Assembly: GCA_036877525.1 (NCBI GenBank)
Contig: JAZGTH010000034.1
Coordinates: forward strand, 5,264,501 to 5,328,500
DNA length: 64,000 nucleotides
Origin: Chromobotia macracanthus
Taxonomy: Eukaryota > Chordata > Actinopteri > Cypriniformes > Botiidae
Direction of reading: 5' to 3'
Shown: positions 45,506-53,934 of the stretch, piece after piece
Numbering within the stretch: the stretch's first letter is position 1
How the letters are laid out: each line of letters opens with the position of its first letter
The notes under the pieces: model-generated
The model's database searches: none
The model's input: the letters and a program-made list of their open reading frames with translations, nothing else
What the model was told of the DNA's origin: nothing
Program-made: the position numbers and the translations under genes

Positions 45506-48115
45506 ATGGATAACCCCAATAAACATCCGCAACTGGATCCTGCTTCAGCTTCTGCCTCAGCCCCCTTACAGAATACTTCGCCTACCCTCAATCCAGCGGA
45601 TGTTTCACAGCTGCAAGCTGCATTTGTCTACCAGGGAGAACTATTACGCAGCTACCACGAACAGCTAGCTAACGTACAGGCATCGAATGAACTACTGCTC
45701 CAGCGACTTTGCTCTCCTCCTTCCACCATGTCGAGCACGGTAAGACTTGCTCTTCCCGATAAGTTTGATGGTTCTGCAGAACGGTGTAAAGGGTTCATTC
45801 GACAAGTACGCACTTATTTGGAATCGTTGGGGGATCAGTCTCATGCTAGTTCTGATCAATGCTCTTTTATCATGTCACTATTATCTGGCAAGGCTATTGA
45901 TTGGGCTGCTGCGGTTTGGGAGACGGACGAACAGTTTAGATCTTCACCTGAGTATTTTTTGCAACAACTCCGAGAAGTATTTGAATATCCTGCTGGGGGT
46001 CGGGATGTTTCGTCTCGTCTTTTACACCTTTCTCAAGGCTCACATAGTGCAGCAGAGCACGCAGTTGAATTCAGGACTCTTGCAGCTCAGAGTGGATGGA
46101 ATGATGCTGCACTAAAAGGGGTGTTTCGGGAAAGCCTATGTCCCCAATTGCAGTTGGAGATGGCATGTCGAGGTGAGGAATCTTCTTTCAATGACTTTGT
46201 TAACATGACTGTTAAGATTGATAATTTGCTCAGGAACTCACCTAAACCCAAGCAAGCGCATGCATCCCACCTTATGTCACGACCTGCACTTCGGAATCCT
46301 GAGGCACCATGTGTTACCGAGCCCATGCAAGTAGGATCTACCAGGCTGTCTGAGGACGAGCGTAGACGAAGGTTCATCAACAACCTCTGCTTTTATTGTG
46401 GTGAACCAGGTCATCATAAGTCACAGTGTCCTCAAAAGACCCGGAGGTCCCTCACAGCACAAGACCGGGTGAATGTGGACACCTTTTCACAAAATCCAGT
46501 TAAAGTCTTCACATTACCTGTACAGATTTCTACCGAAAGTGGTTCTTTTATGTTGACAGCATTAGTAGATTCCGGCGCCGCTCTCAACCTCATCAACTCG
46601 GACATCGCCCGGAAACATCAACTACCCACCATTCCATGCTTTCCACCTATCAGTATTACGGCTGTCAATAACCAACCCATCAAAGGAGGAGTTCTGGAAC
46701 AGACCCGATCACTGAAAATGCAAATTGGGGTTTTTCATGAAGAGAACATCTCTCTATATCTGATCGACTCACCCAAATATGAAATAATTTTAGGAATGCC
46801 ATGGCTAAGTTGCCACGATCCCCACATCTCCTGGCGCACGGGTGAGCTGACCCACTGGTCTCCATTCTGTTTTAGTCACTGTCTAACCCTTAAGCAGTCC
46901 AGTCCATGTCTGTCCACAAGCATGGGGAGCCCTCCGAGCCTGACCCAACCAAAGATCCCCAAGGTTTATAACGAGCTTTTGGAGGTCTTCAGCAAGGTTA
47001 AAGCCACACAGTTACCACCACATCGACACTGGGACTGTGCTATAGACCTTCTTCCCAACATGTGTCCTCCCAAAAGCAAAGTCTACCCGCTGTCACGCCA
47101 AGAAGCACAGGCTATGGAGGACTACATCAAGGAGGCTCTGGAAGCTGGTTTTATCCGTCCTTCTACTTCTCCCGCTGCAGCCGGCTTCTTCTTCGTGGAG
47201 AAGAAGGATGGGGGTCTGCGTCCGTGCATCGACTACAGAGGCCTCAATAATGTCACTGTTAAATTCAGGTATCCACTGCCTCTAGTCCCTTCTGCCCTAG
47301 AACAACTCAGGAAGGCCAAAATTTTTACTAAACTCGACTTGAGAAACGCTTATAACCTGATACGCATCAGGGACGGAGATGAGTGGAAGACAGCTTTTCT
47401 CACCACCAGGGGGCACTACGAATACCTGGTTATGCCCTTTGGCCTTGCCAATGCCCCAGCCGTCTTCCAATCCTTCATAAATGAAGTCTTCAAAGATGTC
47501 CTCCACAAGTATGTCATCGCATATCTTGACGACATCCTAATCTATTCCCTGAATGAAGAGGATCATGTCACTCATGTCAAGAGTGTTCTTTCCAAGCTTC
47601 TCGATCACCAACTCTATGTCAAGACTGAAAAATGTGAGTTTCATGTGAAGCAGACAACATTCCTGGGGTACAACATCAGCCACCAGGGCGTTGAAATGGA
47701 TGCTTCTAAGGTAACCGCCGTCACTGAGTGGCCGCAGCCCTCCACGTTGAAAGAATTGCAGAGGTTCCTGGGCTTTGCTAACTTCTATCGACGCTTCATT
47801 AGAAACTACAGTTCTATTGCTGCACCTCTCACCTCATTACTCAAGGGAAAACCCAGAAAGTTGTCATGGAACGCTTCCGCCAATGCAGCCTTCCAAAAGC
47901 TCAAGACCAGCTTCACGACGGCCCCCATCCTTAAACATCCAGATCCAGAACTCCCCTTCATTGTGGAGGTCGATGCTTCTGACTGCGGGATTGGAGCCGT
48001 GCTCTCTCAACGTCACGGACAGCCTCCCAAGCTTTTCCCGTGTGCCTTCTTCTCTCGGAAGCTAACCCCGCTGAGTTTAATTATGATGTGGGAAACAAAG
48101 AGCTTCTGTCAATGA
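45506..48115 (+). CDS. Gag, protease, RT and RNase H of element B (first part of Gag-Pol)
   Basis: I choose the ATG at 45506, inside the LTR, because MDxxx...LQxTSP is conserved in A, C and D. The frame upstream is open to 45443 but not conserved. By residue from this start: capsid-like AIDWAAAVW (about 130-140), zinc knuckle CFYCGEPGHHKSQC (about 293-308), protease DSGAALNLI (about 355), PWLSCHDPHISW (about 430), RT KKDGGLRPCIDYRGLNN (about 565), FTKLDLRNAYNLI, MPFGLANAPAVFQ and YLDDILIY (673-680, both catalytic Asp present), then FLGFANFYRRF and RNase H EVDASDCGIGAVLSQ. The frame ends early at 48113-48115 because a C-run (48066-48069) has four C where element A has five. Apart from this the protein looks complete. 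Confidence 0.93.
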   Translation: MDNPNKHPQLDPASASASAPLQNTSPTLNPADVSQLQAAFVYQGELLRSYHEQLANVQASNELLLQRLCSPPSTMSSTVRLALPDKFDGSAERCKGFIRQVRTYLESLGDQSHASSDQCSFIMSLLSGKAIDWAAAVWETDEQFRSSPEYFLQQLREVFEYPAGGRDVSSRLLHLSQGSHSAAEHAVEFRTLAAQSGWNDAALKGVFRESLCPQLQLEMACRGEESSFNDFVNMTVKIDNLLRNSPKPKQAHASHLMSRPALRNPEAPCVTEPMQVGSTRLSEDERRRRFINNLCFYCGEPGHHKSQCPQKTRRSLTAQDRVNVDTFSQNPVKVFTLPVQISTESGSFMLTALVDSGAALNLINSDIARKHQLPTIPCFPPISITAVNNQPIKGGVLEQTRSLKMQIGVFHEENISLYLIDSPKYEIILGMPWLSCHDPHISWRTGELTHWSPFCFSHCLTLKQSSPCLSTSMGSPPSLTQPKIPKVYNELLEVFSKVKATQLPPHRHWDCAIDLLPNMCPPKSKVYPLSRQEAQAMEDYIKEALEAGFIRPSTSPAAAGFFFVEKKDGGLRPCIDYRGLNNVTVKFRYPLPLVPSALEQLRKAKIFTKLDLRNAYNLIRIRDGDEWKTAFLTTRGHYEYLVMPFGLANAPAVFQSFINEVFKDVLHKYVIAYLDDILIYSLNEEDHVTHVKSVLSKLLDHQLYVKTEKCEFHVKQTTFLGYNISHQGVEMDASKVTAVTEWPQPSTLKELQRFLGFANFYRRFIRNYSSIAAPLTSLLKGKPRKLSWNASANAAFQKLKTSFTTAPILKHPDPELPFIVEVDASDCGIGAVLSQRHGQPPKLFPCAFFSRKLTPLSLIMMWETKSFCQ
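45518..45523 (+). promoter_or_regulatory. Poly(A) signal of element B
   Basis: aataaa in the LTR. It lies within Gag codons 5 and 6 (Asn-Lys of MDNPNKH). Confidence 0.65.
45572..45581 (+). other. Self-primer binding site of element B
   Basis: aatacttcgc begins two bases after the LTR and pairs 10 of 10 with the predicted transcript start. No TGG-type tRNA primer site is present. The site lies inside the Gag reading and encodes part of LQNTSP, a peptide kept (as LQKTSP) in C and D. Confidence 0.75.
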
Positions 48116-49869
48116 AGGCTGCCATGGAAGAGTGGAGACATTGGCTCGAGGGGGCAGCTCATCCTTTTCAAGTTATCACGGACCATAAGAACCTTGAGTA
48201 TGTCAAGTCTGCTCGACGTCTGAATTCACGCCAGGCAAGATGGTCTCTGTTCTTTTCACGATTCCATTTTACAGTTACTTATCGTCCAGGCTCCAAGAAT
48301 AGCAAGGCAGATGCACTATCCAGGCGCCATGATCCCCCACGACAGAACTACAATCCTGAACCTATCCTAAGTCCAGCCTTGTTTGTTGCTCCGGTCAACT
48401 GGGACATAATGGAGGAAATTCACCAGGCCGTCCTCACAGAACCATCACAACCGAACTGCCCCCCCTCCAAACAATATGTTCCCCAGACACTACGTCACCG
48501 GGTCATCCAGTGGGTCCACACATCACTCAGCACGGGACATCCCGGCATTTCACGAACCCTTAAACTTGTGCAGAATTCCTTCTGGTGGCCTTCAATGACC
48601 AAAGATGTGGCCAATTATGTCAAGTCTTGCTCCATCTGTGCCCAGTCCAAGACTCCCAGGGACCTGCCGACGGGACTTCTACAGCCTCTCCCGATTCCCC
48701 AACGACCTTGGTCTCACCTCTCCATCGACTTCATCACTGACTTACCCCTGTCTGATGGTTACACCACAATTCTGGTCATCGTCGACCGCTTCTCCAAAGC
48801 CTGTCGTCTGGTTCCATTAAAAGGATTACCTACTGCCATGGAGACTGCTCAAGCCATGTTCCACCATGTCTTTCGAAACTATGGTCTACCTGAAGACATT
48901 GTATCAGATCGAGGAACTCAGTTCACCTCTCAGGTTTGGAAATCCTTTTGTAACCTTTTAGATATCAATGTGAGTTTAACCTCTGGCTATCATCCGCAGT
49001 CAAACGGTCAGGTGGAGAGGCTGAACCAAGAGATCGGCAGGTACCTGCGGACTTACTGCAGCCGCGAACAACATCGCTGGGCTGAATTTCTCCCTTGGAC
49101 CGAGTATGCCCAGAACTCACTCACGCACTCCTCTACAGGACTCACACCATTTCAATGTGTGCTGGGTTACCAGCCTCCCCTGTTCCCGTGGTCAGGAGAA
49201 CCATCGTCTGTGCCTGCTGTTAACGACTGGATTCGTAACAGTGAGAGGGTGTGGGACAGTGCCCATGTACGGCTTCAACGCGCTGTGAGGAGGCAGGAGA
49301 TTAACGCTAACCGTCACCGTCGCCCACACCCTCCATACCAACCTGGACAAAGGGTCTGGCTCTCCACGAGGGATCTCAAGCTACGTCTGCCGAGCAGGAA
49401 GCTCTCTCCCAGGTATGTTGGCCCATTTAAAATCATAAGACAGATTAATGAGGTCACTTACCAATTAGAGCTTCCTGCTGACTACCGCATCTCTCCTTCT
49501 TTCCATGTGTCACTCCTCAAACCTTTCCACCGGGACGCTGACCCCGAGGCCATATTGCAGGAGCCACCGCCACCGCTGGACATTGGCGGAATGCCGGCCT
49601 ACAAGGTGAACGTCCTGCTTGACTCACGGCGAAGAGGGGGTCAGTTACAATACCTGGTGGACTGGGAGGGATACGGCCCAGAGGAGAGATCGTGGGTAGC
49701 GGCAGGGGACATTCTGGATCCCTCGCTCACGGAGGAGTTTCATCGAGCCAGACCTGACCGTCCAGCACCACGTCCACGGGGACGCCCACGTAGAGCACCT
49801 GGAGGTGCTCCTAGAGGGGGGGGTTCTGTAACATCACGCCAGCAGAGGGAGCCCTCACCGGAATACTGA
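48067..49869 (+). CDS. RNase H end, integrase and chromodomain of element B (second part of Gag-Pol)
   Basis: Continues the polyprotein in the next frame after the short C-run. RNase H end: EFNYDVGNKELLSMKAAMEE, TDHKNLEYV and SKADALSRR. Integrase: HHCC region (WVHTSLSTGHPGIS, SCSICAQSK), core with IDFITDLP (near 48725), SDRGTQFTS (near 48905) and GQVERLNQEI (near 49010), supplying D, D and E, then a GPF/Y-type module (SPRYVGPFKIIRQI). A chromodomain follows (AYKVNVLLDSRRRGG, YLVDWEGYGPEERSWVAAGD) and a basic, proline- and arginine-rich tail that runs a few codons into the 3' LTR before its stop at 49867-49869. No envelope gene is present. All recognisable catalytic residues are kept. Confidence 0.93.
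   Translation, partial: PAEFNYDVGNKELLSMKAAMEEWRHWLEGAAHPFQVITDHKNLEYVKSARRLNSRQARWSLFFSRFHFTVTYRPGSKNSKADALSRRHDPPRQNYNPEPILSPALFVAPVNWDIMEEIHQAVLTEPSQPNCPPSKQYVPQTLRHRVIQWVHTSLSTGHPGISRTLKLVQNSFWWPSMTKDVANYVKSCSICAQSKTPRDLPTGLLQPLPIPQRPWSHLSIDFITDLPLSDGYTTILVIVDRFSKACRLVPLKGLPTAMETAQAMFHHVFRNYGLPEDIVSDRGTQFTSQVWKSFCNLLDINVSLTSGYHPQSNGQVERLNQEIGRYLRTYCSREQHRWAEFLPWTEYAQNSLTHSSTGLTPFQCVLGYQPPLFPWSGEPSSVPAVNDWIRNSERVWDSAHVRLQRAVRRQEINANRHRRPHPPYQPGQRVWLSTRDLKLRLPSRKLSPRYVGPFKIIRQINEVTYQLELPADYRISPSFHVSLLKPFHRDADPEAILQEPPPPLDIGGMPAYKVNVLLDSRRRGGQLQYLVDWEGYGPEERSWVAAGDILDPSLTEEFHRARPDRPAPRPRGRPRRAPGGAPRGGGSVTSRQQREPSPEY
49811..49826 (+). other. Polypurine tract of element B
   Basis: ctagagggggggggttc directly before the 3' LTR; a G-rich tract in this place primes plus-strand DNA. 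It also encodes glycines in the pol tail. Confidence 0.75.
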
Positions 49870-50284
49870 CTGCTCATGCTCCCTCTGCTGAACTCTGAAC
49901 TTTGAACTATGAACTTCCTGTTTGGCAGCTATATAAACCTTGCTGCCACATGGCCACGTTATAAGTATTGCCAGCTTAACACCTGACTACTGAGCATTCT
50001 CTTTTACTGCCTGCTTTCCTGTGTTACCTATTGTTTGGTTCTCGTTTTCTGATTTTTGCCTAGCCCCTTTGTTTGACACCTGGATCGGACTGTTTGTTTA
50101 GATATTGATTCTCTGCCTGGATTTACGACCTCTGATTTACGTCTCTCCCTTTTGTTGTGTTGCATGGTTGGACTGTCTATGTGTATTACGACCCTTTGCC
50201 TGTACTTTCGACTTTGAATATGGATAACCCCAATAAACATCCGCAACTGGATCCTGCTTCAGCTTCTGCCTCAGCCCCCTTACA
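49827..50284 (+). repeat. 3' LTR of element B
   Basis: 458 bp. Equal to the 5' LTR as far as I compared, except that gcg at the predicted transcript start is replaced by at (acgttataagtatt at 49956-49969 against acgttgcgaagtatt at 45241-45255). Confidence 0.95.
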
Positions 50285-50514
50285 ATATGGATATTTAATC
50301 TTAATTTTAACAATACAGAGAGATTAAAGTAATATATCTAAGCAATTAAAACTGAAAAGGGTATTTTCTGTAAAATGTAATTCCACAAAATGCAAATTCT
50401 AACTGAGGCAAAAGTTAGGACACCCTCACATCTATTCCCTCTTAACATGGCTCAAATCACACACAGACTGACATTGCCGGAGAGAATGCTGACAAACACC
50501 AGGACTTCTGGAAT

Positions 50515-50990
50515 AATTTTCTTTGGACAGATGAGTCCAAAACTGAATTATTTGGACACCAGAGCAGAGGACATGTTTGGCGTAAACCAAAAACAGCATT
50601 CCAGGAAAAGAACCTCATACCAGCTATGAAGCATGGAGGTGGAAGTGTCATGGTTTGGGGCTGCTTTGCTGAAGCAGGACCTGGTCAGCTCACCATCATA
50701 GAATCCACCATGAATTCTATTGTTTATCAGAAGGTGCTTGAAGAACATGTGAGACCATCAGAAAATTAAAGCTGAAGCGGAACTGGACCATGTAACATGA
50801 CAATGACCCAAAACATACTAGTAAATCAACAAAAGACTGGCTGAAAAGGCAAAAATGGAGAGTCCTGGAATTGCCGAGTCAAAGTCCAGATCTGAATTCC
50901 ATTGAGATGCTGTGGGGTGACTTGAAAAGGGCTGTACATGCAAGAAACCCCTCAAACATCTCACAGCTGAAAAAATTCTGCATTGAGGAG
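50515..50990 (+). pseudogene. Tc1-like transposase C-terminal remnant
   Basis: Read across frameshifts: TDESKTELFGHQSRGHVWRK and AMKHGGGSVMVWGCFA (near 50530-50670), then DNDPKHTSKSTKDWL and SPDLNSIEMLWGDLK (near 50800-50930). The spacing between the D of DNDPKH and the E of SIE is 34 residues, the DD34E signature of Tc1. The N-terminal paired-like DNA-binding region is missing. Stops near 50630 and 50770 show it is dead. Confidence 0.88.
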
Positions 50991-51060
50991 TGGGGTGAAA
51001 AAACACTTTTTTACACTACCTTCACTAGCCTTTGAAATTCTGCTTGATTATTTTAGTGAG

Positions 51061-51737
51061 TTTCAAAAGCCTATCATAATAATACTACACAAAGAAGCAT
51101 ATTACACTAGACTTTGGAAGAGTACAGTAATTTAGTGTTAATCAGAGGTCAGTGCAGATAATAAACCAAATGACTGCCGCTTCTATTGATTTGACGATGG
51201 AAAATGCGTTGTCTTTATGAACAAAACATTCTTGTATTTGGTTGCATACATGTTTATTTGCAAACTAATTAAATTTTTATTTTATGTATTAAAATTTAGT
51301 ATTAAATTAGTATTAAATTTTTTCCTTAAATGAAGTTCTATACATTTGTACAGTGATGGCTTGAAAAGACTTATTGGAATTAATTTAATGAAAAAGAATG
51401 AATTTATATCTTGTGATCCTCTACTGGACAAAATACAGAACTGCAGCCTTCATCTGTGATAATGTGGTTGATCTTTAAGAAATTGCTGTTGTCTCCTCTT
51501 TCATTAAACATATTCATTAAACTTAGCATGTTCCCTCGGAATGTCTTGTCTTCCATATAAAAAGCATTTAAATCCAATTATAGCAGGAATGTTTTAAAAG
51601 AGTACAATAAATTAGGATTAGTCTAATTCTTAAGGGCAGATAAAGCAAATGACTGCTGGAACAAAGGGATGCCGAAACAGAAATTAGCTTCTGGTCTTCA
51701 GCAACTCTTCTGTGTGAAACTGTCTTGTGTGTTTTGT
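51061..51737. other. AT-rich non-coding DNA
   Basis: No gene or complete repeat seen. Confidence 0.45.
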
Positions 51738-52600
51738 TCAAGTTCAAGTTCAATTTATTTATATAGAGCTTTTCACAGTGGCACACTGTTGTAAAGCAGC
51801 TGTACAAATGACAATATCCAAGAGTATAAGTGAAAACTGAAATTGAAAATGAAAGAGAAGGAGGAGAGAAAACTAGGAAGAGAAAAGAAAGAATATTCAA
51901 AATTGATGAAATGAACAAACAACGAATATAACACAATGTACAGAGCACATGTTCTAAGCTAATATCAGCAGTCTCCCCATAAGCAAGCCAACAGGGCAAC
52001 AGTGGCAAGGAACCAAAACTCCAGTAATATATAAATGAAGAAAAAACTTGGGTTAGTAGGGAGGGCCAGTTCTCCTCTGGCACGCTAATGCTGCAGTCCT
52101 TAGCTAAAGCTAAATTGTTTTAAAAAAAAGATGTCCATCACATATTCCCAGTGCTTTGGGAGGGCCAAGTGTCGCTGTAGTCACTGCTCTATGGCACGAG
52201 GATGAGCACCTGAACTGTAGCAGGGGCATTTTTCCGGAGGAACTGGAGCTTGAGTAGATCTGTCTGAAGTTTAGTCCATCTGTAGGTGTAATCTATAGCT
52301 ACCCCGGGATTGAACCCCGGGATAGAAAATCAAAACAGAAAAAAATTAGCGTAGCTGCTGTTTATAACATTAAGAGCATAAGATTTTGTTTACTTTGAGG
52401 TAGAATGAGAAGCATTATGAGAATGCTTGGCTAAATAGATGTGTCTTTAAACTAGATTTGAACTGTGAGAGAGTAACTGAGCCCCGAACAGCATTTGACA
52501 GGCTACTCCAGAGTTTAGGAGCCAAGTGTGAAAAAGCCATGCCACCTTTAGTGGACTTTGCAATTCTGGTGAATTCTGGTGAAGGGGTAACACTTAAACA
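51738..52600 (-). mobile_element. LINE 3' region, minus strand
   Basis: On the - strand it ends in a tail complementary to caatttatttatatagagct, the ctatataaataaa-type 3' end common in fish L2-like LINEs. Inside are R1-family words (gcagtctccccataagcaag, gggccagttctcctctggca) and ctaccccgggattgaacccc, also seen at 55660-55700 and 60060-60085. No intact RT remains. Confidence 0.62.
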
Positions 52601-53300
52601 CAGCTATTAGGCAATAAATTGGATACTTGCATTGAACTCTGAAGCAAGAGTCCTGAAGCAAGAGTCCAGGTGTACATGAGGGATGCAGTCGAAGTGAGCG
52701 GCAATTCGTTTGGTCCTTCCTGACGGATTGATCAGTGAAGATAGACGAACTGAGCCGAAGTAAACACCGCCAGAAAGGCTGTCTCGCAGAGTGAGGCAGG
52801 GCTCGAGAGGATGTGAAGCGAGTGGGTGAGGGAGAGAGCAAGTGAAGTTTGCTCTGTGTAGTGGACTTTTAACCCTAGGTGTACCACACCCTTTGAGGGC
52901 TGATGGACCAATAATGAGGTGTATACTGAGGCGGGAAAAGAGTTTCTTCATTTACATGTTCCTCATGTCTCTGGAAAGTTTGTGCATTTTAGCTGAATCT
53001 AAAATAATAAGCGTATTATGCCAGATACATTCATACACTATACTGCATCAGTCAGCAAATCAAGAGAGGAGCATTTAGAATGTAAACATGACTAGGTCTG
53101 ACACACATTAATATGCAATTTATCTGAGAATATGCATAAAGGTAAAATACATATCAGACTATATATACCAAGACAATAGACAATGTTATTATGGGGAGAC
53201 ACATACAATCAAGAACATAATAGTTTTATTATACATAGTATAATTATACTAGTACATAGTTAACTATATATAACTATACATAGTTCTCACTGATGTGTAC
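52601..53300. other. Non-coding DNA, probably repeat-derived
   Basis: Overlapping open frames on the - strand at 52548-52951 have no domain I recognise. Base composition at 52600-52930 is less AT-rich than its surroundings, suggesting repeat origin. The rest is AT-rich. Confidence 0.4.
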
Positions 53301-53319
53301 TGAAAGTCCTTCAGTCTCT

Positions 53320-53860
53320 TCAGTCACCTGGTTGTTCTCATTTTAATGAGCAGAGCTATCCTCCCCCTTTTGGGCATTCTTCTGTCAGGGTTAAGAGGGG
53401 GAACAAAAGGCCAGAGGTGTTCTGGTTGGCAATAAAACCATGGGTGGTGGGGGTACAGACTCCCTGGCACTGATGGGTAACCATCGATCTCAGCCCCCAC
53501 TCAGAGTCCTATCCCCTCCATGTATTTTACGATCTAACTGGTAACCTTTGGTTAGACCATAAACTACAAAAGGGTTTCATCGCTTCTAAACAAATCATTT
53601 GTATGTAGGGCATTTGTTAAGGCAATCTCTACAGCCTATGAGGAGTGCAATCTGCATTTGCCTTTTCAACTTAGGGCTCATTCAACTAGAGCAGTGGCTT
53701 CCTATAAAGCCCTTTTTTGGGGGGTTTCCCTACAGGAGGTCTGTGTGGGTACCTTATTCCCAAAAGTGTTGCTATATGAAGCTGCATGAGTTCCATCAAA
53801 AGGGAACGTCTTGGGATTACAGTTACAGTTATAACCTAAGACATTCCAATCAGGTCAAAA
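53320..53860 (+). mobile_element. DIRS-like tyrosine recombinase fragment
   Basis: A frame at about 53676-53750 reads AHSTRAVASYKALFWGVSLQ EVC (HSTR at 53679-53690 fits the HxxR box of tyrosine recombinases). This is the block just before the catalytic tyrosine in DIRS-type retroelements of fish. It is followed at 53800-53850 by gggaacgtcttgggattac...ataacctaagacattcc, an imperfect inverted repeat like the ends of DIRS elements. Upstream frames are broken. Only the 3' end of the element is present. Confidence 0.6.
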
Positions 53861-53900
53861 TATTTTCTAAAAATCTAAAACTTTAATTTAAAATTTAAAG

Positions 53901-53934
53901 TTTTCATTCAAAATTTTAAAATTTTGAATGAAAA
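53901..53934. repeat. 34-bp perfect palindrome
   Basis: The first half, ttttcattcaaaatttt (53901-53917), is exactly complementary to the second half (53918-53934), with no spacer. Confidence 0.92.

Larger units (their letters stand above)
45112..45570 (+). repeat. 5' LTR of element B
   Basis: TGTAAC...TTACA, 459 bp. It carries promoter, transcript start and poly(A) signal (separate entries), and also the first 21 codons or so of Gag. It contains two ggactgt words between which element A has lost 90 bp. Confidence 0.95.
45112..50284 (+). mobile_element. Ty3/gypsy element B, Tf1/sushi type, nearly intact
   Basis: 5173 bp. LTRs of 459 bp (45112-45570) and 458 bp (49827-50284) look identical except for one small change at 45246-45249 versus 49961-49963. 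Perfect target duplicates atatg flank it (45107-45111 and 50285-50289). The interior holds one continuous Gag-Pol reading broken only at a C-run near 48066, ending in a chromodomain. The self-primer site follows the 5' LTR and a G-rich polypurine tract (49811-49826) precedes the 3' LTR. Near-identical LTRs indicate a recent insertion. Confidence 0.96.
45034..51060 (+). mobile_element. Tc1/mariner-like transposon split by gypsy element B
   Basis: Left piece 45034-45111 begins cagtcatgtaaaaaaat after a TA, a typical fish Tc1 end, and continues cctatgaaagcctgtgtatt. Element B then interrupts it. The right piece resumes at 50285 with the duplicated atatg and continues with transposase remnants to about 51050. 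The N-terminal DNA-binding part of the transposase is deleted near 50465, and I cannot find a clear right terminal repeat. Dead element, older than B. Confidence 0.85.

Noticed and set aside
45571..45590. tRNA primer-binding site after the LTR of element B
   Set aside because: No TGG start or recognisable tRNA 3' complement; the sequence instead matches the element's own predicted RNA start.
46087..46865. Antisense open frames within element B (also their twins at 18490-19268 in element A)
   Set aside because: They are mirror frames of the Gag and protease coding sequence; they recur in A and B only because the sense DNA is shared.
49827..50284. Envelope gene or extra ORF after pol in element B
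   Set aside because: The pol frame runs directly into the polypurine tract and 3' LTR; there is no room for another gene.
52548..52951. Two overlapping minus-strand frames of about 100 codons
   Set aside because: Serine- and arginine-rich, no domain recognised, and the region looks repeat-derived.
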